Origin: Isoetes taiwanensis
Lineage: Eukaryota > Streptophyta > Lycopodiopsida > Isoetales > Isoetaceae
DNA length: 64,000 nucleotides
Assembly: GCA_021234155.1 (NCBI GenBank)
Contig: JAJEKV010000070.1
Location: forward strand, 6,566,602-6,630,601
Direction of reading: 5' to 3'
Numbering within the stretch: the stretch's first letter is position 1; every line of letters begins with the position of its first letter. The position numbers and the translations under genes were made by a program. The notes beneath the pieces are model-generated. The model saw only the letters and a list, made by a program, of their open reading frames with translations. It was not told the origin of the DNA and searched no databases. Positions 31,881 to 44,566 of this stretch are shown here, one piece after another.

Positions 31881-32091
31881 ATAGGACATAGTAGAGTCCG
31901 GAACAATCACACAGTGTTTTCGCCACATAGGATATTCTCTAAAAAAGATATATTCTGAAGATTACCGTCAATAATCCATAGGATATTCTCTGAAAACGAA
32001 TATTCCAGAGATTATGGGATATAACCCAATCAGGATCCAACGGTTGCGGACGGTTGGATTAAAATAACTTCGAGGGCCTGTTGGTTAAGAG

Positions 32092-32204
32092 CCATTCCAA
32101 ACAAGGGACAACCGCTATGCCTAGGGGCCAAAGCCCACTGATCAGACCCATTCCAAACAAGGGACCACCGCTATGCCGAGGGGCCAAAGCCCACTGATAA
32201 GACC
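32092..32204. repeat. Tandem duplication, period 56 bp
   Basis: CATTCCAAACAAGGGAC to AAAGCCCACTGAT occurs twice in succession with about five differences. Confidence 0.8.
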
Positions 32205-32209
32205 AGTTA

Positions 32210-33840
32210 GTAAACATGTTTGACACAAAAACACAGGTCCTAGGTCCTGCCTTACAAATACAAATGATTTTGGCCACATTAACAGCATGTTCATTCACAG
32301 CCAACAGCATGCAAGACAAGCACACTCATACATTATCCGAAGGAAAACCAAGCCAACCAGCAAGCAAGTCGAGCTACCATAGCCAGAGGAATATTTCCAG
32401 TATTTCCTATCCCTGTTAATACAATGGTAAGCCTGCAAAACAGCCTATTGCATTGCTAAGCAGAACATTTATAGGTAATACCACCATTCTGCCATTTCCT
32501 TTAACGTCACAGAGTTTTCACGCTCTGTGAATATAAGGCATGAAAGAAACAGGGATGCGCCTTGGTTCTGAAATCCGACCAACAAAGAACACCAAAATCC
32601 TGTAGAGGCATGCGCGTCGTCCAACTAAAAGCAAGATGTTGTCAACTATGAAATTATCTTGAATCATGTACAGCCTGCTTGGTGTCCTCTTAGAAATTCA
32701 TAGCAACACTTAGAAGAACTCAAAGAAGGAAAACAGAAAAGAAGTTAACCGGAATCTGGCCTCACCAGAAGCTTCTGCACAAGAAGCAAAAAAACAGGAG
32801 GTAACAGATAGAGGGGCCGATGCACCAGAGCTCCCTCTATTTTTTACCCTTATTCTTTTAGGTATCTTTTGGCTTTCGTTGGCGAGGTCCTGCTCAAAAT
32901 ACTCGTAAGAAATGCCCTTGAGCTCAATCGATCCTAACTACAGAATCGTACTCCACATCACCGCACGAAAATACAAAAGCTAAAAAGACAGAAGACCTCG
33001 TAACTTAGGCCTATATTCGGGCAGAAAAGGGCTTTGCACAGGGCTTCGCAAGATTTGCAGGCTCATATGTGCTTGCCAAGCTTTGCTGACAGAAGAAGCA
33101 GAATAGCGCCCTGTGGAGCGTGGCTTCCAGCCAAGAATTAGAACCCTACCTGCATCGTCGCCATCTGCGGCACGGCCATGTGATCCGCAGGCCATTCCAG
33201 AGTCCAGACCACACAAACGAACCAAGCCATCCACGATGCCAAGCGTCAGCTACTACGGTACTTCACTACGAATACCTCAAAAAACCTTCCAAAATCTTAG
33301 GTTATAAAAATACGGTTTGTGATTTCGGCCAGATTATCTGTCCAACCAATTTTGCAATAAAGGAAGGAAGGAAGTATATTTTAACGGTTCCATGTGCAAC
33401 TTTTAATAGTGCACAGTGGCCTATGCACAGTTGGAAAAATTTGAGGGCAAAAAAACATGGAACCCAATGGTAGCAAAGCTCGGCATCAAGCATCGCAGAC
33501 TGGTGGAAAGAATTTCAGCCAGACCAATTAGAATCTCCAACTAAGATATGCATATGTAAATATGATGCTGGCTCTTGCCGAAAAGACGAATTTGAGCGCA
33601 GCTGCAATGTCTTACCCAAGTTTTACTTATCAAAATAAATGCCCAACTCGCATTTTGGGTCCTAAGATAATTACATCATAGCTTATTTGGAGCATTTGAG
33701 GAGGCAAGAACTTTTGAATCAAACAAACAACTAAAAACTTTCCTTGCCATATGTTTTGCATCTCCAGACCGCAATGGCCGCAAAGCCAGAATGAATCTCC
33801 AACTGCCTTTGACATTCTGCATCAGATTCACATTGCCTCC
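32210..33840. other. Intergenic, no gene recognised
   Basis: Several open frames around 32980-33480 on both strands show no domain I recognise. A phrase TCTCCAGACCGCAATGGCC near 33762 recurs at about 34630. Confidence 0.35.
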
Positions 33841-33849
33841 AATCCGACC

Positions 33850-34546
33850 TTTGTGAAAGAAACAAGACAAACAAAGAAACAAAGCCTCCATCTAATAGCT
33901 GGCATCTTCAGGTCCCTCATCCACAATGGAAAAGTGTTTGGATATGGGTATGGGATAAGCTGCTTCATCCCAAAGTAGTAGTATTGTTATGGCAAGTGAT
34001 CCATAGATGCCTCAGAGTCAACAGGTTGATCCATAAATTGGATAATCGGATTTCAGAGCTCTGTCCTTTATGCCTGCAAAGGGTTGAGAGTATTGAGCAT
34101 TGTTTTTTCTTGTGTGAGCGGCTTCGGCAGGCATGGTCTTGGTTGTTGACCCTATTTGGCACGTCTCGATCTAGCCAGCAAATTTTGCTTGCTATCTATC
34201 CTGATGCTTGGCCCAAACTACGGAAACGAGCTTTTCATCTCGCATGTGGCTGGCTTTTATGGTCAATCTGGAAGAGAAAGAGGTTGTTTATCTTTAAGGG
34301 CGTAGATACTGCAGATGAGATTGTTCTTCAGTGGGCGCAAAATAAAATTGTTATGGCTTACAATTGTTCTTCTCTTGATCAAGAGAAGAAAGTACTGATC
34401 TGGCATACTTACCTTCAGATTCATTCTTTTGCATAGGCAGGTGGTTGTGCTCAGTTGGATTGGTTTGTCCAATGGGGTTATAATCATGTCTTTGCATTTT
34501 ATGTTGCTCTAGTTCTTACTTGGTGAATAAAGCTTGTCGTCCTTCA
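33850..34546 (+). pseudogene. 3' end of a plant L1-type LINE: zf-RVT domain and poly(A) tail
   Basis: The reading frame carries WHLQVPHPQWKSVWIWVW and KLLHPKVVVLLWQVIHRCLR, then CPLCLQRVESIEHCFFLCE, the CPxC...HxxxxC pattern of the reverse-transcriptase zinc-binding domain found at the C-terminus of plant L1 ORF2. It runs to a stop at 34436. About 110 bp of 3' UTR with AATAAAG follows, then a poly(A)-type tail (34547-34592). No RT domain precedes it, so the insertion is 5' truncated, as LINE copies often are. This family ends in poly(A) and is distinct from the TC-associated LINEs after 51.8 kb. Confidence 0.85.
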
Positions 34547-34592
34547 AAAAAAAAAAAAAAGAAAAAAAAGAAAAAGAAATAAAGACACAAAG
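34547..34592 (+). repeat. Poly(A) tail of the LINE insertion
   Basis: A run of 15 A followed by A-rich sequence with scattered G, directly after CTTGTCGTCCTTC. Confidence 0.85.
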
Positions 34593-34616
34593 GAAATAAA
34601 TCCTCTTTGTTGGGCC

Positions 34617-34636
34617 GGAGGATTCGAATCTCCAGG
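34617..34636 (-). other. tRNA-like B box (GAGATTCGAATCC)
   Basis: A B-box-like sequence on the minus strand next to GGCCATTGCGGCC. It may be a SINE remnant; no full tRNA is seen. Confidence 0.3.
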
Positions 34637-34929
34637 CCGCAATGGCCTCACCAAAGAGACAAACAACAGGGCAATGCAGATTTGGTTTTAACACTATCCA
34701 GTCTAGGCACACCCTCAGGAATCCGTGCCTCTTAGTTTTCCACAATCAAGCGTCGCCTCCCTAATCGCATCTACACTAGGAGCAAAGTTTTTGCATTGGA
34801 GCAGGGGGCTGGAGTTTTGGCATGCAAACGTAGCCACCTGCACTTATCCAGTCCCTACAAATGGCAAGCCATCTTTCTTTTTTAGAACCATTGCCAAGAA
34901 TGCCATCCAAAAATCCCAGTGGTGACATA

Positions 34930-35860
34930 TTTGAGCCACCTTGGCATGCTTGAGCCACCTAGGCACCAACATGCCACTTAGGCTCAAACATGCCAAGGTG
35001 GCTCAAACATGTCGTGCCACGCGAGTCCAACATGCCACCAACATGCCAAGGTGGCTCAAACATGCCACCTAGGCTCCAACATGCCAAGGTGGCTCAAACA
35101 TGCCACTAGGCTCAAACATGCCAAGGTGGCTCAAACATACCACCTAGGCCCTAACATGCCAAGGTGGCTCAAACATGCCATGTGGGCTCCAACATGCCAC
35201 CTAGGCTCAAACATGCCAAGGCGGCTCAAACATGCCACGTGGGCTCCAACATGCCACCTAAGCTCCAACATGCCAAGGTGGCTCAAGCATGCCACGTGGG
35301 CTCCCAACATGCCACCTAGGCTCCAACATGCCAAGGTGGCTCAAACATGCCACTCGGCTCAAACATGCCAAGGTGGCTCAAACATGCCATGCGGGCTCCA
35401 ACATGCCACCTAGGCTCCAACATGCCAAGGTGATGCCACCTAGGCACCAACATGCCACCTAGGCTAAAACATGCCAAGGTGGCTCAAACATGCCAAGATG
35501 GCTCCAACATGCCACCTAGGCTCCAACATGCCAAGGTGGCTCAAAAATGCCAAGGTGGCTCAAACATGCCATGTGGGCTCTAACATGCTATCTAAGCTCC
35601 AATATGCCAAGGTGGCTCAAACATGCCACGTGGGCTCCCAACATGCCACCTAGGCTCCAACATGCCAAGGTGGCTCAAACATGCCATGCGGGCTCCAACG
35701 TGCCACCTAGGCTCCAACATGCCAAGGTGATGCCACCTAGGCACCAACATGCCACCTAGGCTCAAACATGCCAAGGTGGCTCCAACATGCCACCTAGGCA
35801 CCAACATGCCAAGATGGCTCAAAAATGCTAAAGTGGCTCAAACATGCCATGTGGGCATGA
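34930..35860 (-). repeat. Left minisatellite array, 19-bp unit, about 48 units
   Basis: Repeats of CAAACATGCCAAGGTGGCT with variable centres. Read on the minus strand the unit is GAGCC-N5-GGCATGTTK, the same as the right array. Most units keep GCC-N5-GGC. Open reading frames across it are by-products, because 19 is not a multiple of 3 and the unit lacks stops in this orientation. Confidence 0.95.
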
Positions 35861-38460
35861 TGACTAGGACTTCATGCAAGAAATATGATAATCTTTGGAA
35901 TTTTTGGTAGAGGCGTTTTGTCGTTTGGGTAGTACAAAGGCTCTGGAATGGAGATTCGACTTCGCCATGCCATCCAGAATGACGAAATTACCCTAGGGAC
36001 TAAGTTACACGGTCATTTTTGGCAACGAAAGAAACACGAACCCTCTACATAGCAGTATTCTGCAGCCATCTCTTAGACCAATTGAATACGAACATGTTGG
36101 ACATGAGCTACTTTGGCGCTTCTTGGAAAAGGGGTAGTCTTTTGCCCACGAAACTTGGTCTCCAGGGTAATGTCAATGTTTTGAGTCCATTGGCAGAGTC
36201 AGTTCACAGTTCCGGAGTGGGAAAGTTGCCCGTCCGTGGCCAGGGTTCTTCCGGAGAGGACCTTTGGGGCGAACTGCTTCCGGACCGTCTTCTGGCGTCA
36301 ACACCCTCCCTCTATGTGATGACATTGTGCAAGATCCTGATCGAATCTAACTAGGATATAGCCTCCGAAACGTAAACCCTGTGTGTTGCTAGGTTATTGA
36401 AGGGTTTACGTTATGGGGGTCGAGTTTTAGTCGGTTGCACTTGGGACATGGTTGAGAAGCTGCAATTGAAAACATGAAGCAATAGGAACTGATGGAATGG
36501 GGTTTGGAGTTATCCTCCTCCCAGTGTGGCAATTAGAAGTCAAGAGTGCCTTTTGCAGTAGCAAAATTGTTTGGGATCATTCGGGATGGCCAATAGATCC
36601 AAACTCTGTTATTTCAGTTGCCTAGGCTCTACACGCATGTTTAGAAAAGGTGCACCTAGTTATCTAAGAAAACGACCATGTTTTGGCCTTCAAAACGTAA
36701 ACCCTACAATAACCTAGCAACGCACAGGGTTTACGTTTCAGAGGCTAAAACGTGGTCGTTTTCTTGGATAGCTAGGTGCACCTTTTCTAAACACACATGC
36801 GGAGCCATGGCAACTGAAATAATAGAGTTTGGATCTATTGTCCATCCCGAATGAACCCAAACAATTTTGCGACGCTCTTGACTTCTAAATGCCACACTGG
36901 GAGGAGGATAAGTCCAAACCCCATTCCATCAGTTCCTATTGCTTCATGTTTTCAATTGCAGCTTCTCAACCATGTCCCAAGTGCAACCGACTAAAACTCG
37001 ACCCCCATAACGTAAACCCTTCAATAACCTAGCAACACACAGGGTTTACGTTTCGGAGGCTATATCCTAGTCAGATTCGATCAGGATCTTGCACAATGTC
37101 ATTACGTAGAGGGAGGGTGTTGACGCCAGAAGATGGACCTTTAAAACCTTTCGGAAGCAGTTCGCCCCAAAGGTCCTCTCCTAAGAACCCCGCCACCGAC
37201 AAAAGCAACCCACTGAACTGTGAACCGACCGCCAATGGACTCAGAACGTTGACATTACCCTGGAGACCAAGTTTCGTGGGCCGAAGACTATCCCTTTTCC
37301 AAGAAGCGCCAAAGTAGCTCATGTCCAACATGTTCGTAGTCAATTGGTCTAAGAGGTGGCTGCGAATCACCGCCATGTAGGGGTTCGTGTTTTTTCGCTG
37401 CAAAACCGATCAGATAACTTGGTCCCTAGGGTAATTTTGTCGTTCCGGATGGCATGGCGAAGTCGAATCTTCATTCTGGAGCCTTTGTACTGCCCGAACG
37501 ACAAAACACTTGGGTGTCTACACGGTCAACTGCAAGGCGCGTCGCGGTTTGATAAGTTCTCTTGGACCGATCTTGGATTTTTTTGAACGTAATCAAAGCA
37601 GGTTAGTTAAACGGCGAATTCAACGGTCGGATAGGGAAACTGAGTTCTGGAAGTGGGGGCACTGGCATTTACCCTCCCGGAGGAGTGTTGGCAGGAAAGG
37701 CTGCCTTGGCAACCTTTCTGAGGTCCATCCCCTGGGGTCTGGCCCATTAGGGTTTTTTTGAGATTAAAAAAGGGCCTTCAAAACATGCCAACTAAGCCAA
37801 ACGGAGATAAATGAACTACCAATCAGAAATCAGAGCCTGACGGGTCCAGTCAGCAAAACTGTTATAACTAACTCAATGGATCACATTTTCTAGCATAACT
37901 ATTGATAGAAAAGTCCAAATGAGCTCTCGTTTAGTGCAATAGATAGATCTCGTTGAGATCTTTCCAACCTTAGGTGCTTTGCACATATTTTAACTACTTA
38001 TGATTGTCAAAACTCCAAAAAATATGGTTTTTACCATTTTTTACTATCCTACGGGGCTAAAAGATATGCAAACCACCCAAGGTTGGAAAGATCTTAATGA
38101 GATCTATCTATTGCACCAAACAAAAGCTCATTTGGACTTTTCTATCAACACTTATGCTAGAAAATGTGATCCAGTGAGTTAGTTATAACTGTTTTGCTGA
38201 CTAGATTACCAGTCCTGTTTTCTGATTGGTAGTTCATATAGCTTAGTCAGCAGTTCTTAGAAGGCCCTTTTATGATCTCAAAAAATCCCTAATGTCTCCC
38301 CTCTGGTGAGGAAGCCGTACAAAGTCCTGGACTGGTTTGATTTGGGGAAGGGTGTCAGCGCTTTAAGTTCTTCAAGATCCCTCTATTCTACCCTTTGCCA
38401 AACTCCTCTACCAAAAATTTGAAAGGTTATCATATTTCTTGCATAAAGTACTAGTCTTCA
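35861..38460. repeat. Central palindrome of the foldback structure
   Basis: CCCTAGGGA at 35991 pairs with TCCCTAGGG at 37423, and GCGTTTTGTCG at 35913 pairs with CGACAAAACAC at 37499. Both give the same centre, 36711. Arm identity is high by eye (around 90 percent or more near the centre). The right arm has about 890 bp (37510-38402) missing from the left arm; part of this belongs to the family, since it is present in the copy at 1-290. Each arm contains an inner hairpin ACGTAAACCCT/AGGGTTTACGT. Confidence 0.85.
37745..38294. mobile_element. Nested 550-bp foldback element
   Basis: Ends read CATTAGGGTTTTTTTGAGAT and, on the other strand, CATTAGGGATTTTTTGAGAT. Inner arms 37830-37960 and 38070-38215 are also inverted repeats (GTTATAACTAACTCAATGGATC against GATCCAGTGAGTTAGTTATAAC). 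The copy of the family at 1-290 lacks this segment, so it is a later insertion. A clean target duplication was not found. Confidence 0.65.
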
Positions 38461-38584
38461 TATCCATGTCACCATCATGTAGCCATGTCACCCAAAATTT
38501 GCCAGCATCACTTAATGAAAAGACCAAAGATGGACATCTTTTCATTTTTGGCCTAGTCAAAACTTGACCTTGCTTACTTGGCAT

Positions 38585-41500
38585 GCCATGTCACCACTTG
38601 GAGTGCCTAGGTGGCATGCCTGAGTCACCTTGGCATGTTGAAGCCTATATGGCATGTTGGAGCCCGCGTGGCATATTGGAGCCACACTGGCATGTTTGAG
38701 CCTAGGTGGCATGTTCGAGCCACCTTGACATGTTGGAGTCTAGGTGGCATGTTTTAGCCACCTTGGCATGTTGGAGCCTAGGTGGCATGTTTGAGCTCAC
38801 CTTGGCATGTCTGGGCCTAGGTGGCATGTTGGAGCCACCGTGGCATGTTTGAGCCATCTTGGCATGTTTGAGCCTAGATGGCATGTTGGAGCCACCTTGG
38901 CATGTTTGAGCCTAGGTGGCATGTTTGAGCCACTTTGTCATGTTGGAGCCCACATGGCATGTTGGAGCCTAGGTGGCATGTTGTAGCCCACATGGCATGT
39001 TGGAGCCTATGTGGCATGTTGGAGCCCGCGTGGCATGTTTGAGCCATCTTGGCTTGTTTGCGCCACCTTGGCATGTTTGAGCCAAGGTGGCATGTTGGAG
39101 TCTAGATGGCATGTTTGAGCCACCTTGGCAGCCTAGGTGGCATGTTGGAGCCTAGGTGGCATGTTTGAGCCACCTTGCCATGTTTGAGCCAACTTGGCAT
39201 GTTGCAGCCTAGGTGGCATGTTGGAGCCCGTGTGGCATGTTTGAGCCACCTTGGCATGTTGAAGCCTAGGTGGCATGTTTTAGCCACCTTGGCATGTTGG
39301 AGCCCACGTGGCATGTTTGAGCCACCTTGGCATGTTGGAGCCTAGGTGGAATGTTGGAGCCTAGGTGGCATGTTTGAGCCCACCTTGGCATGTTTGAGCC
39401 ACATGGCATGTTTGAGCCTAGGTGGCATGTTGGAGCCTAGGAGGCATGTTGGAGCCACCTTGGCATGTTGGAGCCCACGTGGCATGTTGGAGTCCACGTG
39501 GCATGTTTGACCCACCTTGGCATGTTGGAGCCTAGGAGGCATGTTGGAGCCCGCGTGGCATGTTTGAGCCATCTTGGCATGTTGAAGCCTAGGTGGCATG
39601 TTTTTGCCACCTTGGCATGTTGGAGCCCACGTGGCATTACAGAGTCCACATGGCATGTTTCAGCGACCTTGGCATATTGGAGCCTAGGTGGAATGTTGGA
39701 GCCTAGGTGGCATGTTTGAGCCCATCTTTGGCATGTTTGAGCCACCTGGCATGTTTGAGCCTAGGTGGCATGTTGGAGCCTAGGTGGCATGTTGGAGCCA
39801 CCTTGGCATGTTGGAGCCCACGTGGCATTATGGAGTCCACGTGGCATGTTTGACCCACCTTGGCATGTTGAAGCCTATTTGGCATGTTGGAGCTTATGTG
39901 GCATGTTGGAGCCCGCGTGGCATGTTTGAGCCATCTTGGCTCGTTTGCGCCACCTTGGCATGTTTGAACCAAGGTGGCATGTTGGCCTTGGCATGTTGGA
40001 GCCTACGTGGCATGTTGTGAGCCACCTTAGCATGTTTGAGCCTAGGTGGCATGTTGGAGCCTAGGTGGCATGTTGGAGCCTAGGTGGCAAGTTTGAGCCA
40101 CCTTGCCATGTTTGAGCCACGTGGCCTTTTTTAGCCACCTTGGCATGTTTAAGCCTAGGTGGCATGTTGGAGCCTAGGTGGCATGTTTGAGCCACCTTGC
40201 CATGTTAGAGCCACCTTGGCATGTTGGAGCCTAGGTGGCACGTTTGAGCCACCTTGGCATGTTGGAGCTTAGGTGGCATATTGGAGCCACCTTGGCATGT
40301 TTGAGCCACCTTGGCATGCTTGAGCGTATGTGGCATGTTGGAGCCTGGGTGGCATGTTGGATCCAGCATGGCATGTTTGAGCCATCTTGGCATGTTGGAG
40401 CCTAAGTGGCATGTTTGAGCCACGTTGGCATGTTCGAGCCTAGGTGGCATGTTGGAGCCACCTTGGCATGTTCGACCCACCTTGGCATGTTTGAGCCTAG
40501 GTGGCATGTTGGAGCCTAGGTGGGATGTTGGAGCCACCTTGGCATGTTTGAGCCCGCATGGCATGTTTGAGCCACCTTTGCATGTTTTAGACTAGGTGGC
40601 ATGTTTTAGCCACCTTGGCATGTTGGAGCCCACATGGCATGTTTGAGCCACCTTGGCATGTTGGAGCCTATGTGGCATGTTGGAGTCTAGGTGGCATGTT
40701 TTGAGCCACCTTAGCATGTTAGAGCCTAGGTGGCATATTGGAGCCTATGTGGCATGTTCGAGCCACCTTGGCATATCAGAGCCTAGGTGGCATGTTTGAG
40801 CCCGTGTCATGTTTCAGCCATCTTGGCATGTTGGAGCCTAGGTGGCATGTTGGGGGCTAGGTGGCATGTTTGAGCCACCTTGGCATGTTGGAGCCTAGGT
40901 GGCATGTTTGAGCCACCTTGGCATGTTATTGGAGCCTAGGTTGCATGTTGGGCCCTGTGGCATGTTTGAGCATGTTGGAGCCTAGGTGATATGTTGGAGC
41001 CACCTTGGCATGTTGGAGCCTAGATGGCATGTTGGAGCCCACGTGGCATGTTTGAGCCTAGGTGGCATGTTGGAGCCACGTGGCATTTTTGAGCCACCTT
41101 GGCATGTTTGAGCCCACGTGAGACGTTTGAGCCACCTTGGCATGCTGTAACCTAGGTGGCATGTTGGAGCCCGCATGGCATGTTTGAGCCACCTTGGCAT
41201 GTTTGCGCCTAGGTGGCATGCTTGAGCCACCTTGGCATGTTTGAGCCACCTTTGCATGTTGGAGCATAGATGGCACGTTGGAGCCCGCATGGCATGTTTG
41301 AACCACCTTGGCATGTTGGAGCCTAGGTGAGCCCATGTGGCATGTTTGAGCCACCTTTGCATGTTTGAGTCTAGATGGCATGTTGGATCCTAGGTGTCAT
41401 GTTTGAGCACCTTGGCATGTTTGAGCCACCTTGGCATGTTTGAGCCTAGGTGGCATGTTGGATCCCGCGTGGCATGTTTGAGCCACCTTGGCATGTTGGA

Positions 41501-42230
41501 GCCTAGGTGGCATGTTGGAGCCCGCGTGGCATGTTTGAGCATGTTGGAGCCTAGGTGGCATGTTGGAGCCACCTTGGCATGTTTGAGCCTAGGTGGCATG
41601 TTTGAGCCACCTTGGCATGTTGGAGCCCACGTGGCATGTTTGAGCCACCTTGCCATGTTGGAGCCTAGGTGGCATGTTGGAGCCCACGTGGCATGTTTTA
41701 GCCACCTTGGCATGTTGGAGCCCTAGGTGGCATGTTGGAGCCACCTTGGCATGTTTGAGCCCAGGTGGCATGTTTGAGCCACCTTGGCATGTTGGAGCCC
41801 ATGTGGCATGTTTGAGCCACCTTGGCATGTTGGAGCCTAGGTGGCATGTTGGAGCCCACGTGGCATGTTTGAGCCACCTTGGCATGTTGGAGCCCATATG
41901 GCATGTTTGAGCCACCTTGGCATGTTAGAGGCTCGATGGATTGTTAGAGCCTAGGTAGCATGTTAGAGCCTAGGTGGCATGTTGGATAGGTGGCATGTTG
42001 GAGCCTAGGTGGCATGTTTGAGCCACCTTGGCATGTTTGAGCCTAGGCGGCATGTTGTGAGCCACCTTGGCATGCTGGAGCCTAGATGGCATGGTGGAGC
42101 CCACGTGGCATGCTTGCGCCAACTTGGCATATTGGAGCCACTTTGGTGCATGTTTGAGCCACCTTGGCACGTTTGAGCCACCTTGGTGGCATGTTTGAGC
42201 CACCTTGGTGGCATGTTTGAGCCAAGTGGA
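38585..42230 (+). repeat. Right minisatellite array, 19-bp unit, about 190 units
   Basis: The unit is GAGCC-N5-GGCATGTTK. The five-base core varies between a few words: ACCTT, TAGGT, CACGT, CGCGT, CATGT, CACAT and others. Units with ACCTT and TAGGT often alternate, giving 38-bp pairs. Occasional insertions or deletions break the phase. The frames open through it encode 19-residue repeats of MPRWLKHA-type and are not evidence of genes. Confidence 0.95.
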
Positions 42231-42239
42231 CAAGACATT

Positions 42240-44381
<2,142 letters not shown>

Positions 44382-44566
44382 TATTGTATTATGTCATGTT
44401 ATGTCATATTACACACACTGTTAACACACACACACGCTTCGTTGGAAGCGCCCGCCCCGTACTCTTTGGCCGGAGTACATATTTCATGGTATTCTAGTTG
44501 TGCTGTAACTGTCTTTCTGTATCTCCACTGGTTTTAATATTTTTTATGTTATTGGATATATAGCAG

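Larger units (their letters stand above)
34925..42235. mobile_element. Giant foldback structure with minisatellite arms
   Basis: Three layers are nested around a centre at about 36711. The innermost is an inverted repeat between 35861-36705 and 36726-37509. The middle layer is a short stretch (35861-35912) whose inverted partner is displaced to 38403-38460 by an extra segment. The outer layer is two arrays of the same 19-bp minisatellite in opposite orientation (34930-35860 and 38585-42230). Long inverted repeats built of short tandem repeats are the hallmark of foldback transposons such as Drosophila FB. The arms are very unequal (about 0.9 and 3.65 kb of satellite). No target duplication or transposase was identified, so mobility is inference. 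Confidence 0.55.

Noticed and set aside
33762-34652. TCTCCAG(A/G)CCGCAATGGCC on both sides of the polyadenylated LINE fragment as a target duplication
   Set aside because: The right copy is about 40 bp beyond the end of the A-rich tail and the repeat is imperfect; more likely two copies of a short repeat.
29030-34660. tRNA genes at the B-box-like sequences near 29088, 31200 and 34627
   Set aside because: No complete cloverleaf with acceptor stem could be drawn; at most SINE fragments.
36370-37040. Telomere-like AAACCCT / AGGGTTT words in the palindrome
   Set aside because: Isolated words inside ACGTAAACCCT hairpins, with no tandem telomeric array.
38585-42230. Possible CRISPR-like array (conserved 14-bp flanks with variable cores)
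   Set aside because: The variable part is only five bases drawn from a few words, the genome is eukaryotic, and no cas genes are present. It is a minisatellite.
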